Assembly: GCA_903878475.1 (NCBI GenBank) | Contig: CAIRHQ010000008.1 | Location: forward strand, 18,766 to 82,765 | Origin: an uncultured Bacteroidota bacterium | GTDB lineage: Bacteria > Bacteroidota > Bacteroidia > Chitinophagales > Chitinophagaceae | Reading direction: 5' to 3' | DNA length: 64,000 nt | Shown here: in pieces, positions 28,478-37,460 of the stretch | Layout of the letters: every line of letters begins with the position of its first letter | How positions within the stretch are numbered: position 1 is the stretch's first letter | The notes under the pieces: generated by a model | Told to the model about the DNA's origin: nothing | The model's database searches: none | The model's input: only the letters and a program-made list of their open reading frames with translations | Position numbers and translations under genes: made by a program

Positions 28478-29959
28478 ATGAACCTGATTTTACTTTTACT
28501 GATTCCTTTAATTACCGCGGTGGCAGTGCTGCTTATGCGCAATGCCAACCAGGTACGCTGGACTGCCCTGGCAGGCGCTTCCATTCAGTTCGTGGCGGCA
28601 TTTGCCTTGCTCTATTTCTTCAATAAGGAACGTGCGGCAGGCAATACCCTGCAAATGTTATTTGAACAGCAGTATATATGGTTCCCTTCCTGGCATATAA
28701 GTTTTCATATTGGGGTAGATGGAATTTCTGTGGCCATGATCCTGCTTACTGCCTTTGTGGTGATTGCGGGTGTATTGGTTTCATGGAATGTAACGAAGCT
28801 GACCAAAGAATTTTATTTCCAGCTCATCTTGTTGAGCTTTGGTGCTTATGGTTTCTTTATTTCACTCGATCTGTTCATCCTGTTCTTCTTTTTAGAAATT
28901 GCAGTGATCCCAAAATACCTGTTGATCGGTATCTGGGGAAGCGGTAAAAAAGAATACAGTGCCAATAAACTTGCCTTGATGTTGATGGGTGGTTCGGCAC
29001 TGGTATTGGTTGGTTTGCTCGGACTCTATTTCAATACGCCCGAACGCACATTCGACCTGATCAAATTATCAGAGATACAGATCTCTTATGAAGCACAGAT
29101 GATCTGCTTCCCATTATTATTTGTAGGCTTCGGTGTATTCACTGCCTTATTTCCTTTTCATACCTGGGTACCCGACGGGCATTCATCTGCACCAACTGCG
29201 GGTTCTATGTTCCTGGCCGGCATCTCTATGAAACTTGGGGGCTATGGTTGCTTACGGGTAGCTACTTACCTGATGCCGCATGGTGCAAAAGAATATGCCG
29301 ACATCATCATCGTGTTATCATCCATTGCAATTTTATACGGAGCCTTCGCTACCATGATGCAGAAGGATCTAAAATATATCAACGCTTATTCATCAGTGAG
29401 CCATTGCGGATTTGTGTTGTTGGGTATTGCCATGCTCACTAAAACATCCATGACCGGTGCCGTAATGCAAATGGTATCGCATGGTTTGATGACGGCCCTT
29501 TTCTTCGCCGTGATCGGCATGATGTACGAACGTACGCATACCAGGCAAGTAAATGAAATGGGAGGGTTGCTAAAGACCATGCCTTTCATCAGTACGGTGT
29601 TCTTCATCGTAGGACTCTGTTCTTTAGGCTTACCCGGACTCAGTGGATTTGTTGCAGAAATGACCATCTTCATGGGATCATGGGAACATACCGATATTTT
29701 TCATCGCCTAGCCACCATCGCTGCTTGCTTGTCGATCGTGGTCACCGCCGTGTATATACTAAGAGCCGTGGGCCGTGTAGCCATGGGTCCTATTAAAGAT
29801 AGTTTTAAAGATTTACCCGATGCCAGATGGAATGAAAAACTGGCAGCAGTGATCCTGATCCTGGGTATCGTAGCCATTGGTACAGCACCTTTCTGGCTCA
29901 ATGACCTGATCAGTCCTGCAACAGAATTGATCAAACAAAAAATAATGCTGGCACAATAA
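28478..29959 (+). CDS. nuoM: NADH-quinone oxidoreductase subunit M
   Basis: FPFHTWVPDGHSSAPTAGSMFLAGISMKLGGYGCLRV. Confidence 0.96.
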   Translation: MNLILLLLIPLITAVAVLLMRNANQVRWTALAGASIQFVAAFALLYFFNKERAAGNTLQMLFEQQYIWFPSWHISFHIGVDGISVAMILLTAFVVIAGVLVSWNVTKLTKEFYFQLILLSFGAYGFFISLDLFILFFFLEIAVIPKYLLIGIWGSGKKEYSANKLALMLMGGSALVLVGLLGLYFNTPERTFDLIKLSEIQISYEAQMICFPLLFVGFGVFTALFPFHTWVPDGHSSAPTAGSMFLAGISMKLGGYGCLRVATYLMPHGAKEYADIIIVLSSIAILYGAFATMMQKDLKYINAYSSVSHCGFVLLGIAMLTKTSMTGAVMQMVSHGLMTALFFAVIGMMYERTHTRQVNEMGGLLKTMPFISTVFFIVGLCSLGLPGLSGFVAEMTIFMGSWEHTDIFHRLATIAACLSIVVTAVYILRAVGRVAMGPIKDSFKDLPDARWNEKLAAVILILGIVAIGTAPFWLNDLISPATELIKQKIMLAQ

Positions 29960-29970
29960 ATAATGCTTGA

Positions 29971-31368
29971 ATGAATGAGTACTTGACGATAATGAAAAGT
30001 GAACTGGTGTTAACCGCCATCCTATTCCTGTTGTTGTTTGTAAAACTAGGCAGCCGGTGGAAGAATGAATCTACCCTGCTGATGATCCAATTGCTGTTGT
30101 TATTGAATTTCTTGTCGGGATTCTTTTTCAACCAGAACGGATCTTTATTTGGGGGCATGTTCCATACCAGCGCATTGATCGTGTTTCAAAAAAATATCCT
30201 CAGTCTGGCAGTGTATTTGATCTCTTTATTATTTGCCGACTGGCTGAAGAAACACGAACACCTCACCGAATTTTTTATACTCATGCTCTCAGCCTTGCTG
30301 GGCATGTTCTTCCTATTGTCGAGCGGCAACCTGCTGATGTTCTTCCTGTCATTGGAACTGGCAACCATACCCGTGGCAGCCATGGCTAATTTCGATCTGG
30401 ATAAAAAGATCTCTTCAGAATCTGCCATGAAAATGATCTTGTCATCGGCATTCTCTTCCGGTATTCTGTTGTTTGGTATTTCTCTGATATACGGCGCAAC
30501 CGGTACCATCAGCTTTGCTGAATTGCCAGCACTATTGAATGGTTCACCATTGCAGATACTGGCATTCGTATTCCTGTTTACTGCCTTTGCTTTTAAATTA
30601 TCGATCGTGCCTTTCCATTTCTGGACGGCAGATGTGTATGAAGGCGCTCCCATGGCCACAACGGCTTTTCTGTCGGTGGTATCAAAAGGTTCCGTAGCAT
30701 TTATTTTCATCAGTACTTTATATACTGTGTTTAAACCCATGGATGCCATTTGGTACAATATGCTGATGATCTTGTCGATCGCCACCATGATCATGGGTAA
30801 TTTATTTGCGTTAAGACAACAAAGTATTAAACGATTCCTTGCCTTTTCTTCCATTGCACAGGTAGGTTTTATTTTAGTGGGCATCAGCAGTAATTCACCC
30901 GAAGGACTGAGTTCGGTGATCTACTTTGTATTGATCTATGTATTCTCTAATCTTGCCGCATTTGGTGTGGCTGCAGTTATTTCTTCTCGCACAGGCAAAG
31001 AAAGGATCGATGATTATAAAGGTTTATATCAAACCAATCCATTCCTATGCTGGGTGATGGCCTTGGCATTGTTTTCATTGGCGGGCATTCCTCCAACTGC
31101 CGGATTCTTTGGTAAATTATTCCTGCTCACCGCAGGTGCCTCCAGGGCCAACTACCTGTTCATTGGTATCGCGGCTTTGAATATGATCGTGTCGTTGTAT
31201 TATTATCTGCGCGTGATCAGGTCAATGTTCATGGAAAAGAATGAAACGCCGATAGGAAAGATAAAGCCGGATATGTCAACCACACTCGGACTGATCATTT
31301 GCTCAGCAGGCGTTGTATTGGTTGGTTTACTGAGCTGGATCTACGATTATATAGTTAAACTGGTTTAA
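29971..31368 (+). CDS. nuoN: NADH-quinone oxidoreductase subunit N
   Basis: KLSIVPFHFWTADVYEGAPMATTAFLSVVSKG; last antiporter-like subunit in the operon. Confidence 0.95.
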   Translation: MNEYLTIMKSELVLTAILFLLLFVKLGSRWKNESTLLMIQLLLLLNFLSGFFFNQNGSLFGGMFHTSALIVFQKNILSLAVYLISLLFADWLKKHEHLTEFFILMLSALLGMFFLLSSGNLLMFFLSLELATIPVAAMANFDLDKKISSESAMKMILSSAFSSGILLFGISLIYGATGTISFAELPALLNGSPLQILAFVFLFTAFAFKLSIVPFHFWTADVYEGAPMATTAFLSVVSKGSVAFIFISTLYTVFKPMDAIWYNMLMILSIATMIMGNLFALRQQSIKRFLAFSSIAQVGFILVGISSNSPEGLSSVIYFVLIYVFSNLAAFGVAAVISSRTGKERIDDYKGLYQTNPFLCWVMALALFSLAGIPPTAGFFGKLFLLTAGASRANYLFIGIAALNMIVSLYYYLRVIRSMFMEKNETPIGKIKPDMSTTLGLIICSAGVVLVGLLSWIYDYIVKLV

Positions 31369-31418
31369 TGGTTACTGAACAATAATAACAGCAACGAATA
31401 AACGATAAACGGAACTAA

Positions 31419-31817
31419 ATGGCCATCAATAAGAACCACGAATTTGAAGAACTGAACGGCGTAAAATGCGGGATCGTTGAAAAGAACGTTTCTGCTTCAC
31501 GCGTTGAATTCATCAGGCAATTGCTGGAATTCAATAAATATGAAGTGGTAGTGGTTCCTTCTCCTGCACCCAAGGCCGCAGTACCTGCCGCAGCACCAGC
31601 AGCCGATGCGGCAGTTCCTGCACCGCCGCCGCCACCATCAGCACCGGTACCCGAAACTTTTACGATTGGCGTTTCAGATTATACCTTCAATACCATCAAT
31701 GCTATTTTTGGGCGATTGCTGCATACACCCGACGGACATGTAGTTACCCTGGCCTACTGGCAACAACAAGAGCCGGTTTCATTGGATGCTATTCCCTACT
31801 ACGAAGACCTGCATTAA
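31419..31817 (+). CDS. Hypothetical protein with Pro/Ala-rich central linker, co-directional with nuo operon
   Basis: Open frame 51 bp after nuoN; two ordered-looking segments flank APKAAVPAAAPAADAAVPAPPPPPSAP. Confidence 0.75.
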   Translation: MAINKNHEFEELNGVKCGIVEKNVSASRVEFIRQLLEFNKYEVVVVPSPAPKAAVPAAAPAADAAVPAPPPPPSAPVPETFTIGVSDYTFNTINAIFGRLLHTPDGHVVTLAYWQQQEPVSLDAIPYYEDLH

Positions 31818-31826
31818 GTTGAACTG

Positions 31827-32753
31827 ATGAATAGGATATACTCAGCTGTAATTTTTTTATTATTTTGCTCAGGGCTAATGGCTCAAATTCCTAAACCATC
31901 TACAGGAACCATCCGGCGTTTTGAAAATTTTTCTTCCCGATACGTGAAGCCAAGAACGATTGATGTATGGCTTCCCGATGGATATACACCCACAAAAAAA
32001 TATGCCGTTTTGTATATGCAGGATGGCGGAAGTTTATTTGATTCTTCCATCGTATGGAACCACCAGGAATGGGGCGTTGATGAACTGTTGGGAAAATTGC
32101 AACAAGAAAAACGCATCCTGCCCTGTATCGTGGTGGGCATCTGGAATACGGGGATCACGCGGCATAACGAATACCTGCCGCAAAAGCCATTTGAAACCTT
32201 ATCGCCAGCAGAAAAAGATACCGTGTTTAAGGCCAAACGCAGCAACGGGCAAGCTGTTTTTCAGGAGTACAAAATTTATTCGGATGATTACTTACGTTTT
32301 CTGACCCAGGATTTGAAACCTTTTATCGACAGCAGTTTTTCCACACTGCCCGACCGGTCGCATACTTTCATTGCGGGATCCAGTATGGGTGGACTGATAT
32401 CACTGTATGCAATCTGCGAGTATCCGCAACTGTTTGGTGGAGCCGCCTGCCTGTCTACCCACTGGACGGGCATCTTTCAAATAGAACACAATCTATTCCC
32501 TGCAGCCATGCTGCAATATATTTCGCAACACCTGCCAGATCCTGCAAAACATAGAATTTATATGGATCATGGAACAGCCACCATCGACAGCTTATATACC
32601 AACTATCAGCCTCAAGCCGATCAATGGATGAAACGAAATGGGTATACGAGGAGAAACTGGATGACTAAAGTTTATCCCGGCGCCGATCATTCAGAAAGAT
32701 CATGGAATAAACGACTCGATATCCCTATACTTTTTTTATTGGGAAGGAAATAA
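31827..32753 (+). CDS. Secreted putative esterase (alpha/beta hydrolase, EstD/Fes-like)
   Basis: Signal peptide; FIAGSSMGGLISLYAICEYP nucleophile elbow; GADHSERSWNKRL. Confidence 0.85.
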   Translation: MNRIYSAVIFLLFCSGLMAQIPKPSTGTIRRFENFSSRYVKPRTIDVWLPDGYTPTKKYAVLYMQDGGSLFDSSIVWNHQEWGVDELLGKLQQEKRILPCIVVGIWNTGITRHNEYLPQKPFETLSPAEKDTVFKAKRSNGQAVFQEYKIYSDDYLRFLTQDLKPFIDSSFSTLPDRSHTFIAGSSMGGLISLYAICEYPQLFGGAACLSTHWTGIFQIEHNLFPAAMLQYISQHLPDPAKHRIYMDHGTATIDSLYTNYQPQADQWMKRNGYTRRNWMTKVYPGADHSERSWNKRLDIPILFLLGRK

Positions 32754-32767
32754 AAATGACTGATCAG

Positions 32768-33757
32768 TTATTTCTGATTCTCCAGAATTTTAATATAGTT
32801 GGCCCTTTCATACGCGGTTGGATCCGAAATATGTGCCTGACTCATTACCCCTTTGAACGATAGGATATTTTCAAATTCACGGGTATGCATCCAGCTTTCC
32901 AATTCACGATTCATGGTTTTGATATACCCAATGCCATTCTTGTACAAGGCAGAGGCGGTCATCGCCACGTCGGCACCGGCCAACAGGTATTTGATCACTT
33001 CAATGGAACTTTGTACACCGGTAGTAGCTGCTAACGATACGGGAACCCTGCCGTATAAAAGCGCGATCCACAGTAAGGGAAGTTTTATTTCACTGGCTTC
33101 ACTGTATTCGAGATTGTGTAGCAGGGAAAGATTATTGATGTCAAAATCGGGTTGATAAAAACGATTGAACAACACCAGGGCATTAGCACCATATTCTTGC
33201 ATCCTTTTAGCCATATTGCCCATGGCACTGAAATAAGGATTCAGCTTAACAGCGATCGGAATTTTCACAGTATTCTTTATCTCATCAATGATGTTCAGAT
33301 AACGATGCTCCACTGCTGATGTAGACAGATTTATATCCCCGGGAATAAAAAAGATATTGATCTCCAATCCGTCGGCACCGGCCTGTTCCATTTGCCGTGC
33401 ATAACTGATCCAGCCTTCATTCGTGATGCCATTCAAACTGGCAATGATGGGGATCTTCACACGTTCCTTGGCTTTGCGGATATTCTCGAGATACTGTCCG
33501 GATCCTTTATGATATTGTTCCAGACTGGGAAAAAAATCAGTGGCTTCAGCAAAAATATTGCTGGTACTGCTTACGATACTTTCGTACTGCGCGGCTTCTT
33601 TTTTCAATTGTTCCTCGAAGAGCGAGAACAACACAACAGCCCCGGCACCGGCCTCTTCCATCTGTACAATATTACTCACCTCTTCCGATAAGGTACAGGC
33701 AGAAACCACCACCGGTGAATTCAGTTTTAATCCCATGTAATTTGTACGTATGTCCAT
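32768..33757 (-). CDS. Dihydroorotate dehydrogenase-like FMN TIM-barrel protein
   Basis: MDIRTNYMGLKLNSPVVVSACTLSE...IIASLNG...AGADGLEINIFFIPGD...IPIAVKLNP...GADVAMTASALYKNG. Confidence 0.85.
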   Translation of the reverse strand: MDIRTNYMGLKLNSPVVVSACTLSEEVSNIVQMEEAGAGAVVLFSLFEEQLKKEAAQYESIVSSTSNIFAEATDFFPSLEQYHKGSGQYLENIRKAKERVKIPIIASLNGITNEGWISYARQMEQAGADGLEINIFFIPGDINLSTSAVEHRYLNIIDEIKNTVKIPIAVKLNPYFSAMGNMAKRMQEYGANALVLFNRFYQPDFDINNLSLLHNLEYSEASEIKLPLLWIALLYGRVPVSLAATTGVQSSIEVIKYLLAGADVAMTASALYKNGIGYIKTMNRELESWMHTREFENILSFKGVMSQAHISDPTAYERANYIKILENQK

Positions 33758-33866
33758 AAACAGTTTTTTTATGTTAAATAAATACCTCCATTCTCTTATA
33801 TATGATCAGTGCCTTTTTGCTGATTAAATGCAAAATACAATTTCTGAATCAACAAGGATATCCTTT

Positions 33867-36800
33867 TTAAACAATGGGCACAAAATCACTGGCTGATTTG
33901 GTAGCCAGTTCTTCATAGTTCTTCCAGCGCAGGTTTACCATTTCCTGAGCCAATATCATCAATTCCTCTGCATGCTTCGGATTTGATTGCGTAAGCACTT
34001 TATAACGTAGCTCCTTATACGCAAATTCCTTCAGCGGCAACACCGGCCTTGTTGAATCCAATATGAAAGGATTTTGTTTTTTCTTTCTCAGTACCGGATT
34101 GTACCGCATCAGTGGCCAGTATCCGCTGGCAACAGCATTGTTCTGCTGGGTCAGTCCGTTTTTCAGGTCGTACCCATGCGCAATACAATGGCTATAGGCT
34201 AAGATGAGTGAAGGTCCGTCATAAGCTTCTGCTTCCCTCATGGCCAACATGGTTTGTTGCGGGTTAGCGCCAAAGGCGATACGGGCAACATACACATTTC
34301 CGTAAGATACGGCCTGCATGGCCAGATCCTTTTTACCACCTTGTTTGCCGGCAGAGGCAAATTTAGCCGAAGCGCCGGTTGGGGTGGATTTAGAACTTTG
34401 TCCGCCGGTATTGCTATACACTTCAGTATCCAATACCAAAATATTGATATTCTTTCCACTGGCCAGCGCATGGTCTAATCCACCATATCCGATATCATAG
34501 GCCCATCCATCGCCGCCGATCAGCCATACGCTGCGGTGTACCAGCTGTTCGCAGATGGACAGCAGGTGCTTGGCAATAGGATCGCTCATGGCTTCCAGTT
34601 TGCCTTTTAATTCGTTTACGCGTTTACGTTGTTCGGCTATATCCGATTCCTGTAATTGCGATGATTGGATGATGGAATTTACAAATTCTTCACCCAGTTG
34701 CGGCGCCAGTTCGGTGAGCAGTCGGGTAGCCATGGCCAACTGATGGTCGGCCGTCATGCGCATACCCAATCCGAATTCGGCATTGTCTTCAAACAGTGAA
34801 TTGGACCAGGCCGGACCCTGACCATCTTTATTCATGGTCCAGGGGGTAGTGGGTAAATTACCACCATAAATAGAAGAACATCCGGTGGCATTAGCGATCA
34901 GGAGGCGGTCGCCAAATAATTGCGATAATAATTTTAAGTAGGGCGTTTCACCACAACCTGCACAGGCACCCGAAAATTCGAACAGGGGCTCCATGAATTG
35001 TGCTCCATGTACGGTAGAGAAATTGATCTCCGACCGGTTATTCCAGGGCAGGTCTTCAAAGAACCGGATATAATCTTTTGCTTTTTCAATGATCGGTTCT
35101 TTTTCTGCCATATTGATGGCCTTTAATGAACGGTTGGTTGGATGAGTGGCCGGACAAACTTCCACACAAAGATTACATCCGGTACAATCCTCCGCATATA
35201 CCTGTAAAGTGTATTTGGTTTCGGGGAAGCCTCGTGAATTGATGGGGGCCGACTGGAATCCATCCGGTGCTTTTTTCAGAAAATCTTCATGATAGAATTT
35301 TGCACGGATCACGCTATGCGGACAAACATACGCACAGTTACCACACTGGATACAGCTATCGGGTTCCCATACCGGTACCAGGTCGGCAATATTTCTTTTC
35401 TCCCATTTGGTGGTGCCGCTGGGATAAGTACCATCAACCGACATTTTACTCACGGGTAGTTCATCGCCATGTCCCGACATCATCATCGCAGTTACTTCCT
35501 GCACAAATTCAGGAGCATCGCTTGAAACCACAGAAAGCATGGTCGACTGCGAACTGGCAGTATCCGGTACCGGTACCTGATGCAAATGTTCCAGGGTGGC
35601 ATCTACCGCTTTAAAGTTCTGTTCTACAATGGCCTGTCCTTTTTTAGAATAGGTTTTTTCAATGGCATATTTGATCTGCGCGATCGCTTCCTCTTTTGGC
35701 AATACACCACTCAATGCAAAAAAGCAGGTCTGCATAATGGTATTGATCCTGCCATTCATGCCGGTATCCCTTGCCACGGTGGTGGCATCAATGATATAGA
35801 AAGAAAGTTTTTTTGAGATGATCTCTTCTTGTACAAATCCGGGCAATTGTGCCCATACCAATTCTTTGGGGTACGGACTATTGAGCAGGAAGGTGCCACC
35901 GGGTTTGATAAAATTCAGCATCTCTACTTTTTCAGTAAAGTTGAACTGGTGGCAGGCAATAAAATCGGCACGGGTGATCAGGTAAGGTGCACGAACCGGA
36001 TCGGGACCAAAACGCAAATGCGATACAGTACGGGCTCCGGATTTTTTTGAATCGTAAACAAAATATCCTTGTGCAAACAGATCGGTATTTTCACCAATGA
36101 TCTTGATGCTGTTCTTATTGGCACCAACGGTACCATCGGCACCTAAGCCGAAAAATAATGCTTGTCTCCATTTTGATTCATCCAACGTAAATGATTCATC
36201 ATAGCTCAAACTGGTATGCGTAACATCATCGTTGATACCAATGGTGAAATGATTTTTTGGTTTTTCATTCTTGGGGTCACTGTCTTTCAGCAATTCATCA
36301 TACACGGCCTTTACCATGGCCGGTGTAAATTCTTTGGATGAAAGTCCGTACCTGCCCCCGATCACATTGGGCATTTTTGTGAACTTCTCATCCTGTAATC
36401 CTTCTACCAGGGCCGCCAATACATCTTGGTACAGCGGTTCGCCTGTAGCGCCGGATTCTTTGGTGCGATCCAGCACGGCAATGGATTTAACTGTTTTTGG
36501 CAGGGCGTTTAAAAAATGAGCCGTTGAGAATGGACGGTATAAACGTACAATAACAACACCTGTTTTGCCGCCTGCTTTATTTAATGCTTTTACTGTTTCT
36601 TCAACAGTCTCTCCACCCGAACCCATGATCACAGTTACTTGTTTTGCATCGGGCGCACCATAATAATCGAACAGATTATATTTTCTGCCGGTCATATGTG
36701 CAAACTCATCCATGGCATCTTGTACAATACCGGGGGTATTGTCGTAATACTGATTCACGGTTTCACGGCCCTGAAAATATACATCGGGGTTTTGTGCTGT

Positions 36801-37460
36801 ACCCCGAATAAAAGGATGATCGGGATTCAAGGCTCTTTTGCGATGAGCGAAAATGAACTCATCGGGTATCATTTGTTTGATCTGTTCATCCGAAAGCAAT
36901 TCTAATTTATTCACTTCATGAGAAGTACGGAATCCATCAAAGAAATGCATGAAGGGGATCCGTGAACGAAGTGTGGCTGCATGTGATATCAATGCAAGAT
37001 CATGTGCTTCCTGCACGCTGGCCGAACCCAGTATGGCGAAGCCCGTAGTTCTGGCCGCCATCACATCCTGATGATCACCAAAAATAGAAAGCCCTTGTGC
37101 AGCCAGCGAACGCGCGGCAATATGAAATACAGTAGCGGTCAATTCACCCGCGATCTTATACATATTGGGCAGCATCAGCATCAATCCCTGCGAAGCAGTG
37201 AAGGTGGTCGTGAGTGCGCCGGTTTGTAATGCTCCATGCACGGTACCGGCGGCTCCGCCTTCACTCTGCATTTCAATTACATCGGGTACACTGCCCCAAA
37301 TATTCTTGATGCCCTTTGCACTCCACTCATCAGCCAGTTCGGCCATCGTAGAGGAAGGCGTAATGGGGTAAATGGCGCAAACTTCATTCACACGATAGGC
37401 TACATACGCAGCAGCTTCATTGCCATCAATGGTGGCAACCAGTTTATTTTTAACGGGCAT
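33867..37460 (-). CDS. nifJ: Pyruvate:ferredoxin (flavodoxin) oxidoreductase, single chain
   Basis: IDGNEAAAYVAYRVNEVCAIYPITPSSTMAELADEW; CIQCGNCAYVCPH and CTGCNLCVEVCPA; GACAGCGETPYLKLLSQLFG; TPP region GDGWAYDIGYGGLDHALASGKNINILVLDTEVYSNTGGQ. Confidence 0.96.
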   Translation of the reverse strand: MPVKNKLVATIDGNEAAAYVAYRVNEVCAIYPITPSSTMAELADEWSAKGIKNIWGSVPDVIEMQSEGGAAGTVHGALQTGALTTTFTASQGLMLMLPNMYKIAGELTATVFHIAARSLAAQGLSIFGDHQDVMAARTTGFAILGSASVQEAHDLALISHAATLRSRIPFMHFFDGFRTSHEVNKLELLSDEQIKQMIPDEFIFAHRKRALNPDHPFIRGTAQNPDVYFQGRETVNQYYDNTPGIVQDAMDEFAHMTGRKYNLFDYYGAPDAKQVTVIMGSGGETVEETVKALNKAGGKTGVVIVRLYRPFSTAHFLNALPKTVKSIAVLDRTKESGATGEPLYQDVLAALVEGLQDEKFTKMPNVIGGRYGLSSKEFTPAMVKAVYDELLKDSDPKNEKPKNHFTIGINDDVTHTSLSYDESFTLDESKWRQALFFGLGADGTVGANKNSIKIIGENTDLFAQGYFVYDSKKSGARTVSHLRFGPDPVRAPYLITRADFIACHQFNFTEKVEMLNFIKPGGTFLLNSPYPKELVWAQLPGFVQEEIISKKLSFYIIDATTVARDTGMNGRINTIMQTCFFALSGVLPKEEAIAQIKYAIEKTYSKKGQAIVEQNFKAVDATLEHLHQVPVPDTASSQSTMLSVVSSDAPEFVQEVTAMMMSGHGDELPVSKMSVDGTYPSGTTKWEKRNIADLVPVWEPDSCIQCGNCAYVCPHSVIRAKFYHEDFLKKAPDGFQSAPINSRGFPETKYTLQVYAEDCTGCNLCVEVCPATHPTNRSLKAINMAEKEPIIEKAKDYIRFFEDLPWNNRSEINFSTVHGAQFMEPLFEFSGACAGCGETPYLKLLSQLFGDRLLIANATGCSSIYGGNLPTTPWTMNKDGQGPAWSNSLFEDNAEFGLGMRMTADHQLAMATRLLTELAPQLGEEFVNSIIQSSQLQESDIAEQRKRVNELKGKLEAMSDPIAKHLLSICEQLVHRSVWLIGGDGWAYDIGYGGLDHALASGKNINILVLDTEVYSNTGGQSSKSTPTGASAKFASAGKQGGKKDLAMQAVSYGNVYVARIAFGANPQQTMLAMREAEAYDGPSLILAYSHCIAHGYDLKNGLTQQNNAVASGYWPLMRYNPVLRKKKQNPFILDSTRPVLPLKEFAYKELRYKVLTQSNPKHAEELMILAQEMVNLRWKNYEELATKSASDFVPIV

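Noticed and set aside
30186-30884. 232-aa minus-strand ORF
   Set aside because: Antisense to nuoN; shadow of a hydrophobic coding sequence.
21422-31368. Novelty of the 11-subunit nuo architecture itself
   Set aside because: NuoEFG-less complex I is already described in other bacteria, including Bacteroidota; only the context and donor question is kept as a finding.
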